64,000 nucleotides of DNA from Chlorokybus atmophyticus (GCA_009103225.1 RHPI01001132.1:55651-119650); one strand, 5' to 3'; positions 46,524 to 59,654 are shown, counted from the first letter of the stretch. Numbers and translations are program-made. Notes: generated by a model from the sequence alone, not told the origin.

Positions 46524-49500
46524 GTGCCTGCGCTTGTGTTTGCGCTTGCGCTTGCGATCGCAAGCTCACTACCTCTTGCAATGGCTCTCTGGCAGCATGA
46601 AGCAAGGCAAATTCAATGTCTGAGACAAGAACAATACCCACACATGCTCTGAGCATGCAAGCACATTTTGCATGCACAAACAAGTGGCCTCCTTGTGCAA
46701 ACAAACCTGCCGTTGACTCTGACTTGAGTCACCAACAATGCCCTCGGCGGCAGCCTTCGCCAGAAAGCAGCACCACACAACAGCACCCTAGTAGACCCTA
46801 CTTCTGCTCTAAGACAAGACACCTTCAAACAGCCGCAGCAGCCTCCGCCGTCCCGCCGCCGCCGCCGCCAATGCAAGCTTTGTTGCTTGTTCTGAGCATG
46901 ATGATGTTCAGCGTCAGTCTGGCCAGGCGGATTCCGGTTGACTAACGGCCTTGCGTCGCCAAACACTTTCATGTGCAGCAGATTATCGGGTAGTCAATTG
47001 GAGCTGTTTCTCTGAAATCTTTTATGCTCGGTTAGTGCAAGAGACCGCTGTTGACTAACCGTGTCGGGGTTGCTAAGTACGGATCGGATCCTCTGACGGT
47101 TGTTGAGCCTATCCGTTGCACACAGGCAGGCACGTCATGAAGCGGGTTTCAACTTGAATGCTCTAAAGTCTAGACCAGACTGGCGGTACAGTGTACTCCA
47201 TGCACGACCGGTTGGTCCATTGCTAGCAGTCTGGCCAATGCAATGCGCTGACATTGCATGGAGCGTCATGAAGGCGGGTCCAGAGGTTGCCCTTTCATGA
47301 GTCATTAGGACGCTGGGCTTAAAGTGCAAGCCTTGAGCAGTGCGCGGCTTTCCTCTGTAAAAACAACAGTGACAATTGGCACTGCAAAAGGAAAACCGCG
47401 GGAAGGAATCTTTTGCTACTTTCGGCCCCGCGTGCTGGTCCGGCAAGTCTTGCAATGATTGACGTCTGACAATTGTGACGTGGCGACCTATTGCACAGTC
47501 AGACTTGTACCTACCTCGCTATAAGAGCCCTTGACTATACATATCCCCTGTAAGAAGAGCAAGTTCTTGTAACCCGGACGTGCATGGGGCAGATCTACCT
47601 CTGGTCAAGAGCAAGAGCACTTGTTATAAGAGCGTTTAGTAATGCCGATTGCTCTTAGCGCGAGGGCAGCTGTCATTACACTTCTACTGAGGTTGCGCTA
47701 TTTAGGCAGCGTGGTGCGGCGCACTATGCGCTGATAGTCGGCGTATAGGACTAGCTGACAACCCAATTGTCAAAACAGTCCACCGACAGTCGGCATGTTT
47801 AGCTGGACCCTCTATGTAAGAGCAAATTAGGCTGGATGCTCTTATTTTAAGTTAAGAGCCGCTTGGTATCAGAGCAAACAGGCGCTTTCCAAACGTGGCT
47901 CTTATATCGAGGGCAGACTGTACTTCATTCACTACCTACTACTAGGTGTAGCCATCCACTACGCCAGGTGTACCTGGCATCGTACACACCTTGTTTTGTG
48001 TAAACATAAGTAAAAGTAAGTAGAAGTTATAAACACATAACAATTAGCACACAATCACTCTAAAGTCAACAATACTTGATGCATAAATTACACACACAAA
48101 TGGTATACTATAATCATCGCGGATCCAAGAAGACCTTCACACTTACGTTATTAAACAAGCTAAAATGTATACACATTTTTGCTGCATATGCTTCATCATT
48201 GCACATTACATGGTGTCAATAAACATGCACGCACTTTAGCATCTTAGATTGAGCGAATCAACATACAATGCACTGTGTATAGTGATGTATGCATACCGTA
48301 TGGGTGTCATCGTTAAGTCATGCAAAATGCAATGGCTTCGTGTGCTTAATAAAAAGGCGCATTTCTGGTCGTAATTTACACCACGTATTATTGTTATACA
48401 ATGATATGATAAGAGTAAATTTAATAGTTGTAGTCTCTTTGTCATATTAATATACACGTTAAAGTTTCCGCTTATGTAAGTGTATATTGTGGGTATAAAT
48501 AGATATCGGTCATGATTTAATGATGAAACTCGCGTCATGGAAAAAGCAACGTTACTTGATGTTTTTAGTTAAATTTGAGATATGGTTTTAACTAGGATGA
48601 TTTTTAAATATAACCATTTACTACTTATACTTTGCAAATATAGCTCAGTTATTGGTACGGCAATAATCATCGCCACATGAAAACAAACAATGGTAATAAC
48701 ACGTAAAACCCAAGCACTCATAATGAAATTTGTTAAGGCAAGCATATATCATATCCCAAGCACCATTATGAGTATCGCTCCATTGCTAAGCCGCAACATA
48801 TGCATTAAAAAGCACATGTGCTCATGCGGCTTACGTTGCGCATGAATTGAAAGATTGAATGAATGCGCATGTGTACTTCACGTAACAACATTGTGTCTTG
48901 TTGTTATTCTATGGATTTTGCTGAGCGAAATTAAGTCCATATTGTAAAATGCACAAATCAATGATAATAGGTGACTTTAGCGCCGTGCTTGCGAGTAACC
49001 GTTCTACCCTTGCCGTGCATGTCCCTTGCCCCTCCCCCACTTCCTTTTGGCTATAGCTATTGCACTTTATGTTAGTGTAGTGCCCCTCCCCACTGTTGCG
49101 TGATTGCCTTATTGTAATTGTGAAGATTACCATAAGTGCTTGCTTTGTGCTATTAAGTATGGTCTAAGCATGGTGTACACGATATATGACGTGCAATTAG
49201 ACATACGCATGCAATGCACACAGTGCATGTTGTGCATTTGCAAGTTTATATCAGTTGCTCGCATAACTTGTACAACCACTTAAGCAATACATGCATACCA
49301 ATACACATCTCACCAATGTCACCTGGCTAATCTACTGCACTATACTACCAGCTACTAGCCTTCTCCGTTGGACATGCATGTGTTGTGAACATGTTGTGTA
49401 CAAGCACTGCATTGTCCCAGGCACATGCATCACTTCTACGATTAGGTGCAAGGGTTAAGGAGGCCATGCAACCATGTGTAGATGTGTTGGTTACATTATA

Positions 49501-49706
49501 ATTATGTTTCACAACGTGTATGGATGTGGCCAACTACTGCACTACAGGTATGCAAGCGATGCTTTTTGATTGTCGTTGACAAAAACTGCAAAGCTTGCAG
49601 GCAAAGCCTGGAAGACAGCCAGGCAGGTTATGCAAATGCACATGCACCTGACTTATGTACAACCATGCAAGATGGTACTGTACAACCAGCAATTGGAACA
49701 ACACAA
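46524..49706. other. Intergenic region carrying a MITE
   Basis: 46.5-47.0 kb is GC-rich with (CCG)n at 46855-46870 and probably holds the 5' leader of the upstream gene. A MITE lies at 47510-47920. From 47.95 to 49.5 kb the DNA is AT-rich with no supported gene. Confidence 0.5.
47510..47920. mobile_element. MITE with Tigger-like termini
   Basis: The right end, read inward, is CAGTCTGCCCTCGATATAAGAGCC. The left end CCTACCTCGCTATAAGAGCC is its imperfect inverted partner. TA borders both ends (47508-47509 and 47921-47922). The outermost CAGTCT(G/A)CCC(T/C)CG resembles the termini of the 4.5-kb pogo-like element. TAAGAGC-like units recur across the 411-bp interior. It has no coding capacity. Confidence 0.6.
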
Positions 49707-52586
49707 TCACGACGTCCTCTGCGATTTGGCGGGCGTGGCTTTTGGAGATAGTACATTGCCATCGCCTGCACCTTGTTGTTGACTTGCTGAGCCGACATTC
49801 CCCGCCGCCGCAGCATCTGCCTGGGCGCTTGCAACAAATGACCTGCGAACCTGACAGTGAACAGAATAACAGTATCACACAGGTAATGCACTACTAATAC
49901 GCATGTATGCATATCTCACGGGGAGGTCTAGACTAGTGTAGTGTAGTTAGTTGGAACAAGCAGTGTGTATAGCCCGGTGGTTGTGCTACAATGTGCTTGT
50001 ATGCTGTTTGGCATGCTGTGATGTCATGCATGTCTACAACTACTGGCAGCATATCCTGTAGACATAGTGGGCTCCCAGCTTAGGCCCAACCTTGCCTCAG
50101 CATTCCAAATGTGTGCGTTTTCACAGAGAGACTTACCATTGCCAGCCTCTGCCGATGCGCATCATTGACCGTCTGCACAAACCACACATCAGCGCAAGCG
50201 GCAGCACAAGCACATGCCGATGCCACTTGCAAGACAATGTGCTGCACAATCAGTACAGAGATTGGTTACAAACCGGCTTGCGATAGGGCCGAATGTCTTC
50301 TCCACCAAAACCAGGTATGCGCATCTGCCAATTGCGCTCTGCAAGAATATAAAAAACAATGCCTCTCGTTAATAACCCTTTAGCGAGTGATCATTGAAGG
50401 CTGCCAAGTAGTTACACACGGACAAACCAGCTCACCGAGATGGAGCAGCAAATCTTTTGCCTCGAGTGTCTCTGAGCGCCTGTGGCGCGCCAGGGCACAA
50501 GCAAAGCTGGTCACCTGTTTGACAATATGATCAGCTTTAAGATCTGCAACGGAGAACTCCATAACCATTGATGATCACTGACAAGCGTGCCGCACCGTCT
50601 CAATGAAGCCATCCGCAATGTCCAGCAACACCTCCTCCACGTCCGGATCCAGCCGTTCTTTCTTATCGACCTGAGCACAATCAAGCGGGCGTGAAATACG
50701 CACTCAAGCAGCGTGTGTGATGTGCTTGCATGTCTTGCTGGCCTGACCTGCGCGACCAAGTCTTGTATCCGCTTGCGTGCTTGTATGCGGCCGCCGCCTC
50801 GTGCCACAGGTACAGCGGGGCGTTGCACGGCACCAACCATTGGGGTTGCATATGGCTGACCGCGGCCGTACGTGGCTACGCCCGGCTGCACGACGTGAGG
50901 AGGGCCACCCAACGGCGACGGGGAAGGCCTCACCTGCCCCTGGAGTGTGGCTGGCAGCTGCGTGTGGCACACAACACGCTCATCAGTGATAGCGGCTGTA
51001 TGTTGTGTGTGATAGTGGCTGTGTATTGTTGGAGGTCAGATAGACAAGCCAACATACCTGCTGTTGTGAGGGGATGAGAGGGGATGTGGGTGTGTGATTT
51101 GAGGCGGACAACGGCCTCGGTGCTGTTGGTGTTTGCATGCGGGTCTGGGAGGACGCCCCTGCTTGTGGCATTGACATCTGCATTGGTTGCATCGGCTGCC
51201 CAGGGGACATGCCCACGCCCACGCCCGCGCCGGACACGTAAGCCCCGATTGCAGGCCGTTGCATGGCCATGCCGGGCGATGACGCCGACATGGTGGGTGA
51301 TAGTGTTGGCCATGCGGGTGATGCAGCCGTGCCTCGGCCAAGCACCTGCGCAGCGGCTTGCGGGTATTTTGGCTGCTGTGCTCGCCCGCGCGCCGTCGCA
51401 CGTGCCTTCCCGCCCGCGGGCTGCCCGGCTGGCCTCGGCATTTGCGCGGTGTTCAACATAGGCTGCCCCTGCAATGGGTTGACGATGATGATGATCATGA
51501 TGATGACCATTACCATAATCATACAGGCGGCCAAGCATGCGCGCAAGTGGTAGTGGTAGCGAGCCAAAGGCAGCGCAACAACTTGTGCGGGGCATTACTT
51601 GCTTGTGAGCAGCATAACTGGTTGCAGGGTGGTGGTTGCAACATGCATGCAAAGGAAACTGCCGATAGGCGTGGCTTGTGCGATGACGGCACGTGAGCAA
51701 CCAAGCAATAGTACGCTTGCAACGGTGTGCGTGCTCTCAGCAAGATGGTGAGGCCATTACAAGGCCTGACTGCCGTTTGCATGGAAACTACATCTTGTCA
51801 AGCTTGCTGTGAACACTGATCAGAGCACGCTCGTGAACTCAATCTGGTTGCAATGCAGGCTGGTGTAACCATGGGGTGTGCAAAATCGTTGACGTATTTG
51901 CTTGCTGACAGCTGCACAGCCCAATGATGACAATGCTGCATTATGACACTGCAATGCGCTGTATGCCCTGTTTAGTAAGCCCATCATATGGTGAGCAAGT
52001 GCGTGTGCACTTGCACTTGCATGCAGCATTGAGACGTCGCTTACAAACACGCATGCTTACATACTTGCAAGGGCTGTGCGGTGGTGCGTCCTGGTATAGT
52101 CTGTCCTCGTCCGGCGCCGGGCAGCAGCTGCGGCGGCGGCCTGCCCACGCTCTGCTGCCCTCTCCCCGCAGCAAGGACGACATTGGCAGCCATACCGCCG
52201 ACGCCAGGTTGCGTTTGCTGGGTGGTGTATGAGCCGGGCAGGCTAGACTGCCCCGCAGCGGCGGCCGCAGCAGCTGCCGCCGCCGCAGCAGCAGCAGCTG
52301 CTGCAGCGGCGGCGGTGGCCTTCTGCTGATGAACCTGCTGCTGTGCCTGGATCTGCTGCAGCTGCGCCTGCACTTGCTGCTGCTGCTGGACGTGCTGCGG
52401 TTGTTGTTGTTGTTGTTGCAATTGTGGTTGTTGCTGTGGTTGTAGCTGTTGCTGCTGCGGTGGCTGTCCTGCCAAGCCTCCTATCGCCGCAAGCGTCGCC
52501 GGCTGCTGCTGCTGCCCCTGTCCCGGCACCGACGCAGCAGGAGCACCTGCCTTCTGCCCTGGCAGCAGCGGCGGCGGCCGGCTCAT
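49707..52586 (-). CDS. TAF12: TFIID subunit 12 (TAF12), histone-fold
   Basis: TAF12 is a histone-fold subunit shared by TFIID and SAGA and pairs with TAF4 or ADA1. Eight exons (52586-52065, 51468-51058, 50939-50748, 50670-50596, 50514-50436, 50338-50274, 50172-50137, 49850-49707) join to 507 residues. The long N-terminal part is low-complexity: Gln-rich, a poly-Ala run, then Pro/Gly/Met-rich. The conserved domain (about 364-470) reads [74 protein letters not shown] and [12 protein letters not shown], matching human TAF12 block for block. A Gln/Ala-rich tail ends in TPAKSQRTS. The ATG at 52586 ([10 protein letters not shown]) is the first in frame. Start sites of this gene and the TOM1-like gene are only 301 bp apart and divergent. 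Confidence 0.95.
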
Positions 52587-52887
52587 CCTTGCCGCCGCCG
52601 CCGCCGCCGCCTGCACCACCACCGCTGCACTCAGCTACCCGCCAATTCCCATTCACACACCCAAACACAACAACCTCATCCAGGACCCGACCACAACCCC
52701 TGATAGCTCGGTCCAGGACTTGGATGATTCAGTGAGGGTTTGCGTCGCCTGCCACGTGGAAGACACACGGCACAGGAGCGGCGGCGGCGGCGGCAGAGAG
52801 GAGGCAGGCACAGGGTGGAGCGGTCTCCTGGAGGCGTGGTGTAGTCGCATGCGGGTGCGGCGGTGAGGTTTTGGGAGCAGCAGCAGG
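52587..52887. promoter_or_regulatory. Divergent promoter spacer between TAF12 and the TOM1-like gene
   Basis: 301 bp separate the two start codons. It includes (GCC)n next to the TAF12 start and a (GGC)n patch at 52780-52793. No TATA box is visible. Confidence 0.45.
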
Positions 52888-54687
52888 ATGCGGGCGGGCG
52901 TGGTACTGAGGTCGGTGGTGGATGGTGAGAACTCCCTGCGTGAGTGGTGGGAGAGGGTGGAGAAGGACCCAGAATGGCAGGAGAGATCGCTGCAGGGGCT
53001 CGCAGCCGCTTACGCCCTCATCGCACTCGTCGCACTGGTATGTGTACACGTGTAGACACGCATGCTTGAGTCAGTGAGTCAGCGCGTGTTGGTGTGTGTG
53101 TTTGCAGGTGCAATTGGTCAGGATTCAGGTGCGCATACCCGAGTATGGCTGGACCACGCAGAAAGTGTTTCACCTCTTGAACCTCCTGTTCTGTGCCAGT
53201 GAGTGTTGCAGCCCACTGCTTTTATGTCTTGTTGTTTCGCAAATGCTGCTGTGTTGGCACACCGACTGTCATTTCCTCAGTGAATCAAACTGTATGTTTG
53301 TAGTGCGCTCTGCTGTGTGCTTCTTCCGAGAAGACATTCAGAAGATACACCCGCCAGTACGTGTCTGCTGATGCAACAGCTTGGCCTCCTTCAATGTTGC
53401 TTGATCAGTGCGGCCCTTTACATGGCTGGTGGATGTTGCTGATAATAATATGTCATTCACAGGTGCTTGTGGAGGTCCTGCTTGACCTGCCAGGCCTGCT
53501 CTTCTTCACGACATACACGTTGCTCGTGCTCTTCTGGGCAGAGATCTATCACCAGGTGAGCATTACCAGCCGTCAGATGACCACAGCGTTGCGAGAAGCT
53601 CAATGAATGAATGAATGAATGAATAACAGTAACTTTACGCGCCCATTGCATGCGCAGGCGCGCAACCTCCCCACATCCAATCTGCGGCCAGCCTTCGTCA
53701 TCTGCAACATTAGTGTGTACTCCTTCCAGGTGGGGTCCACTTTATGTCCACCTGTTGAGGCACTGTTTGCGAGGCATTGGAGTCTTACTCTCTCACCCTG
53801 TGCACAAAACAGTTTGCTATCTGGATCTACATGTCCCTGATCGACCCGAGCCTGCAGCACCTGTCAAGAATCATCTCCAAGTGCTTCTTCGCAGGTAAGC
53901 CACGTGTTTGGCATGCAGGGGGTTCGCATTTTCGTACTACAATGTTGCGCAGCTTGTTGATGGGTCGCCCAACCGTTTGTTTTGTGACAGGCATATCATT
54001 TGCTGGAGCAGGAAGCTTCCTCATCTACGGTGGCAGGTGAGTGCATTGCCACAACTTGTTGGTGGCAGTTGGTTGTGTGGAAACGATGCACGTGCTTGCA
54101 GGCAACACTGTACTAGTACCACTGAGATAAGCTATGGACTGCTTGTCTCATGCGTGCGCGAATGCAGGTTATTTTTCATGCTGAGACGCTTCCCAATAGA
54201 GTCAAAGGGCCGCAGGAAAAAGCTGCAGGAGGTATGTGCACGCAGGAGGAAGTGTGTGTCATCAGCCACTATCATGCATTCCATTCTCAACCCGTGAACA
54301 CAGGTCGGTGCCGTCACAGCAATCTGCGCCACGGGTTTCACCATACGCGCCATCATGGTGAGTTCAATCACTCCACCATCCTGCATTGGCCTCTTGGCGC
54401 TGACTGAGTGTTTGTTTGCTGCAGATTGCATACTCCGCGATGAACAACTCGGCCTCCGTGGACAAGATCAGCCACCCGCTGCTGAACCTATTGTACTACA
54501 CGGTGAGTAGTTTGTTGAGCATTTGGTGTGCTCTCTCATATCAACCGCATCTGAATCAACCATCAACGGTAACGTCACATGCTATGAATGTTGGCAGCTC
54601 GCGGAGTTGATACCTTCAGTACTGGTGCTGTACATACTGAGGAAGCTGCCGCCCAAACGCATGGGCCAGTACAAAGTCATCCAATGA
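52888..54687 (+). CDS. TOM1/THH1-type seven-helix membrane protein
   Basis: Eleven exons (52888-53037, 53108-53198, 53304-53356, 53463-53555, 53658-53729, 53813-53894, 53991-54036, 54168-54231, 54304-54357, 54425-54502, 54598-54687) join to 290 residues, the usual length of the plant TOM1/TOM3/THH1 family (Arabidopsis TOM1 about 291). These are multispanning proteins of the vacuolar membrane, known in plants as host factors for tobamovirus replication. Their normal role is poorly understood. Diagnostic blocks are [20 protein letters not shown] followed by [90 protein letters not shown] and [13 protein letters not shown]. All introns are GT-AG with consistent phase. The start was chosen as the only ATG giving a family-length N-terminus. 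Confidence 0.93.
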
Positions 54688-55217
54688 TGATGATGATGAT
54701 TTTGCTGCCATCCATCCGCTGCGGCTGCTCGCGTAGCATGTCTCTTCCACGTATCAGACCTTCTTTTGTGTATATTGCACCCAGCCTTGTTCGCGTTCAA
54801 TAACAGCCATCTGTACATTATCTGCGCAAAGTGTTGCCGGCGGCACGTGTTTCTGAAATAAGCTGCACTCTCTACAGCAGTGTACGAAAGGGGTGTGCTA
54901 CTATGTGTATGAGAAGGTTTCTGAGCTATGTGCTGTACAAGGAGCTCATCCATTACGGCGTGTTTATTGATGTGTAGCCGCCAACATAAGTACTTCGGAG
55001 CTGTGCACAAGCCTCAGTGGTACTACTGTACTACTTGCATGACACACTGCATGTCACACACCCACCCATGAGAAGGTCTATCTACTGCAGTATTGTGAAA
55101 GTGACAACCAAAGAATGTACAACTCAGCAATCTACCAAGTTGGTAGGACCAACGTACACAAAACCCTTGCTCGCAGCAACACGCTATCAACATCGACGAC
55201 TCCTACCCTTCACCCTC
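54688..55217. other. Convergent intergenic region
   Basis: 3' regions of the TOM1-like and GT2 genes. A short (ATG)n run lies at 54684-54700. No feature is otherwise supported. Confidence 0.5.
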
Positions 55218-58200
55218 TCAGCCATCCGGGAGTGAGAACTCTGATCCAAATACGCAGAGTTTCCCCTCCCCGCATCCGGGCCGGCATTGTGATCGTGGTG
55301 ACGGGTCCCACACGAGTCCCTTCGCGCACGCACACGCTACGTGCGCAGCGGGCGCCACGGCCACGCGGTCAAACCACGCCGTGCCGCTGTGTCCCCTCAA
55401 CATGCAGTATATGGATAGCGAGGCCACGGGCTTGGGTCGGTCAAGGTGGAGTGACCGTGCAGACCATGTGGCGGAAGAGGGTGGAAAAGGTAGCGTTAGA
55501 GCCCACTCGTGGGTCCCGTCCGCGTACGTCACGTCCACGTAGAGAGAGTAACCACTGTCGGGGGTGGACCCCGACACGTTGCGCGCGCGGCTGTGGGCGC
55601 GTATCACCAACGGCTCGGCACGAACCTGGTCCAGCTTCACCGTCTGCATCGCCCCGCGCTTGGCGTGCACACCCGCACCGTTGTCCAGACGCAACACTGA
55701 CCTCTTCCCGGCCCCGTCTGACACGTCCACAACATCAAAGTCGTATCCGTCGCCGTACGGCCACCACCCCTCACCCTTCCTCTCAAAGAACGGGTTCACC
55801 ACCAAGTTGATGTTGTTGTTGTTGTTGTTGTTGCCCTTCTCACACACGCCCTCTTTACCCGCGAGGCCCTTCAGCGTGCTGATCGTGGCGCTTCTCTCCT
55901 CGGATGCTGTCTTTGCAGACTGTTCCAACCGCGTGAGGCGTGCCAACTTGCCCGCGAGCGTGGACTCGCGGTAACTCTCTTTCACAACACCGTCGCGAGC
56001 AAGCGTCCAGTAGTCTGGCTCGCACGTCACGAGGGTGTCGTTACTGAGGGCGCGGGCGCGGGAGGCGGGAAGGGCATGCTCGAGGCGGTGCTTTGCGTGC
56101 AGAATCTGCGTGGTGTGGAGGGTGAGGAATGTGTGCACATGTGTGACAGCTCAACGAGTCACTGCTTGCCTCGTCAAAGTATGTGTGCTTGAAGGCCTCA
56201 TTGATTGATGCAAGCGCCAGCGCGTTGTCACCCAACATCTCGTGCACGAGTCCCAGCCTGTTGTTTGATACAGTGTGATTTACAAGGCAAAATACCGACA
56301 CACACATGCACACGCACCAGTAGTGGATCTGCCAGCAGCGCCATGCAGGCTCGCACAACTTCACCGCCACCTGCCCAGGGCCAAGCATCAACACACGACG
56401 TACTGCACGCACACAAGCTCGTGCAGAGCACAACACCCACACACCTGTAGGTCCTCTCTCGCATCTACCATCCTCCCCTCTCCTTTCCTGGCTAGCGCTC
56501 TCCAGAACCTCGCCATGGCGTGCGTCGGGTACTTCTCCACCTTATCCTCCACTCTCTGTCTCGTGGCCGTGTTCCCCATACTCGCAATAGCATCATGATC
56601 CATTAGCAGCTGCGCGGGCTCGAACGTGGCGCCGTGGTTGGTGCGAACCATCGCCTTGGTGGACTCCAAAGCACCGGAGAGTGCGAACATCTCCTTGCGC
56701 ATGGAGGAACCGGCGTGCTGGCGGTAGAAGAACGTGGTGCCCGTGGAGATGAAGCGCACGCGAGGGGTGGTGAGGGAAGAGGCAGCGAGCCAGAAGTTCC
56801 AGTCCTCGAGACCCCAAGGGAGACCTGGATGTGGGTGGGTGGGTGGCTGTTGGTCACGCGTTGGTTTGTTGGGTGACGGATGAGGGTGACAGTGTGGTGT
56901 GCTTGCCTGGGTCGTAGCCACCGACGAGGACCATCAGGCGTCGGGACATAGGCACGCTGTTGGGGTGCACTTTGTTGGTGCATGCGTGCGTGCGTGTGCA
57001 CATGACACAAATGATGACCACGCTGGCACCTTGCGTGGAATTTGTTCCAGTGGGCGACGCCGACGGTGCTGAAGCCCTCAGGAAAGCACCACAGGTCGTC
57101 AATGCCCGCCCCAAAGTTGCGCATGCAACCCTGCGCATCCGTCACACAAGGTTCGTCACCCAGTCAACATGTGCATACAGGAACAACATCACATCTGTGA
57201 CGCGCACTCACGGGGACGATGTCGAGTTGCGGGTCCTCGAGCGCGAATTTGGCGGCCTGTCGGAAGTAGTCGATGCCCAGAAGGTCGTCGCTGTCCAGCA
57301 TGCACAGCCAGCTGCCCCTCGCGTACTGCGTATCACAAGGTGTTGTGGTGACTGAACCCTGGCGTTGACTGATTACAACAGCGCGAGTCTCACCCTGAGC
57401 CCGGCATTGCGGGCGTCGGCAAGGCCGCCGTTGGACTTGCGCACCAATCGGATGCGCCGGGACGGGTTGGCGTCCTGCGGTGACCACCGTGGTGGGTCAG
57501 GGGCTATCACTATGCGTGCATGCGTACAAGCGTGCACGTGCGCGCGAGGGCGCGCCCCTGCGCAAGCTTGCATGTGTGCTTGTGCGTGTACACGTGTGCG
57601 TGCGTATGGGTGTGCATGTCCGTGCGTATGTCAGCGCACTCACTTGAATAGCGATGGCGATTTTCCAGGTGTCGTCGGTGCTGCCGTCGTCCACTATGAT
57701 GAGCTCCCACTTCCCGTATGTCTGGTTCACGACCTGATAAGACATGCAGGATAAGCCTGTGACAACTCTTTGATCCACTCGTGCAACCATGCATTGGCAA
57801 GAGTGTGCTCACGCTGTTGACGGTCTCGTAGAGGTACTCCCCCTGGTTGTGCGCCGCCAGCACCACCGAGAACGTCACTCGCGCTGGAGCGCCGTCCGCA
57901 TCATCATCGTCAAACCCTGCCTGCAATCACACGCATGCAGTCTGAGTGTTGGTGCAGACCAAGAGGCTTGACAGACAACAGCGTGCAGGATGTACTCATT
58001 GGTTGCTCACCGTGTATGCGGCGTTGTCGCGGATGTCGGTGGGGTCCCCCGTCGTCGGATACACGATGCGAATCGGATACAGGGTGCTCGCTGTTACTGT
58101 CGTCGTCGTTGTTGTTGTGCCGTCTTGCAGCAGCTGGCGCGCGGCCTCGGACGAGGAGGCATCAAGCCGCTGCAGGGAGTCCTCCTCTTGCGTGTTGATG

Positions 58201-58376
58201 GCGGCGGGGGAGAGGGAGAGGGAGAGGGAGCGCAGGGGGAGGAGGCTCGAAGGGGGCGGCTTGGCGGAGGCGGCGGCGGGGAGAAGACGAGGGAGGAAAA
58301 GACCGCAAACAGCCAGAGAGAACAACACCTGCGGTGGCGAGGCGAGAGTGGTGAGTATCTTGTGAGACATACGCAA
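55218..58376 (-). CDS. GT2 glycosyltransferase with repeat region and C-terminal carbohydrate-binding-like domain
   Basis: Eleven exons (58376-58011, 57920-57813, 57733-57644, 57474-57394, 57325-57212, 57130-57030, 56956-56907, 56824-56445, 56370-56318, 56257-56170, 56105-55218) join to 772 residues. An N-terminal hydrophobic stretch (VLFSLAVCGLFLP) serves as signal or anchor. The GT-A domain has VTFSVVLAAHNQGEYLYETV, WELIIVDDGSTDDTW, GGLADARNAGLR, the DXD-type LDSDD (225-229) and GGYDPGLPWGLEDWNFWL. A helical, TPR-like stretch (YPTHAMARFWRALARKGEG, WLGLVHEMLGDNALALASI) follows. The last exon carries a jelly-roll-like module beginning NLVVNPFFERKGEGWWPYG and including YVDVTYADGTHEWALTLPF, like CBM4/9-type domains. 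Introns 7 and 10 start with GC (gcaagc). It is probably secretory or Golgi, and its substrates are unknown. Confidence 0.82.
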
Positions 58377-58574
58377 AAAGCATACACACAGAAGTAGTAG
58401 TAGTAGTAGTAGTGGGCAATAGTAGTAGCAGTAGTGCTAGTAGCAATCCGTACTAGGAGTAGCAGCAGCAGCAATGCTACTGCCACTACTACTACCAAGT
58501 AATGTAGTACTGTTCGTCGTGCATCTCTACAGTGGATGCAAATGCGTTGCACACGTGTGCAGACACGGACACAC

Positions 58575-58926
<352 letters not shown>

Positions 58927-59646
58927 CGAGCAGCGCTCTCACCCGGCTGTGTGTATGCACAGTGGAGATAGCAGCAACAAGGTAACTAGCCCATACCCAA
59001 AGACTGTATGAATATGCCACAGTGTAGGCTTCGTGTGCCTGATATTTGATAGAGAACATGCTCTCATGATGCATTTTGAGGGTTTTTTCACTGAACGCAT
59101 GAGTCGTTGGGATGTGAGGTGGACGCCACGCACCTGCACGCAGGCCATGCCCAGCAGCACCCTCCCGCATCCATTCCCGCCAGCTCCAGCTACCCTACCT
59201 CGTCTCCTCATCATTTCTCTTCTCGCTGCGATCAGCCTACTTTCTCCTGTACACCTCGGTGCCCAGCATCTCCGCCACCTCCACCAGCTCCTCCTCCTCC
59301 TGCTGCGCCGCCGCCGCCCAGCTGTCACGTGACGCCTCAAGTCGTTACGTGGCAGGCGGCAAACATCCCGACCCGCCGCATACCGGCGCTGCGGCGCCTC
59401 GCATGCGGTGAGTCTGCCTCAGATCGTCTCGCCGCATGCGACCGGTTTGGGGTCGTTGGCATGCGGCGGCCCGCGCGGGTGTGGGCCACGTCGTTGCAGG
59501 GGGGAGAGATGCGTTTGTGCGTGCATTGGCGTCCCGGGCCGCCGGCGTTGTCGTTGTCCTTCGCCATGGCGTCTGTTGCCGCCTTCGCCGCTGGCGTCGC
59601 GGGGCGGCTGGAGAAGAATGGGCTTAGGGTGGTCGCGGTCCGCGCT

Positions 59647-59654
59647 TATAAAAG
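59647..59654 (+). promoter_or_regulatory. TATA-box-like element upstream of the SEX4-like gene
   Basis: TATAAAAG in a GC-rich setting, oriented toward the SEX4-like gene and about 420 bp before its first candidate ATG. The distance would require a long 5' leader. Function is inferred only from the consensus match. Confidence 0.3.

Noticed and set aside
46613-46972. 119-codon minus frame upstream of the ChuX-like gene
   Set aside because: Low-complexity Arg run from (CCG)n and no domain. More likely 5' leader or intergenic.
55115-55810. 231-codon plus-strand frame
   Set aside because: Antisense to the last exon of the GT2 gene, which has a clear domain and matching splice phase.
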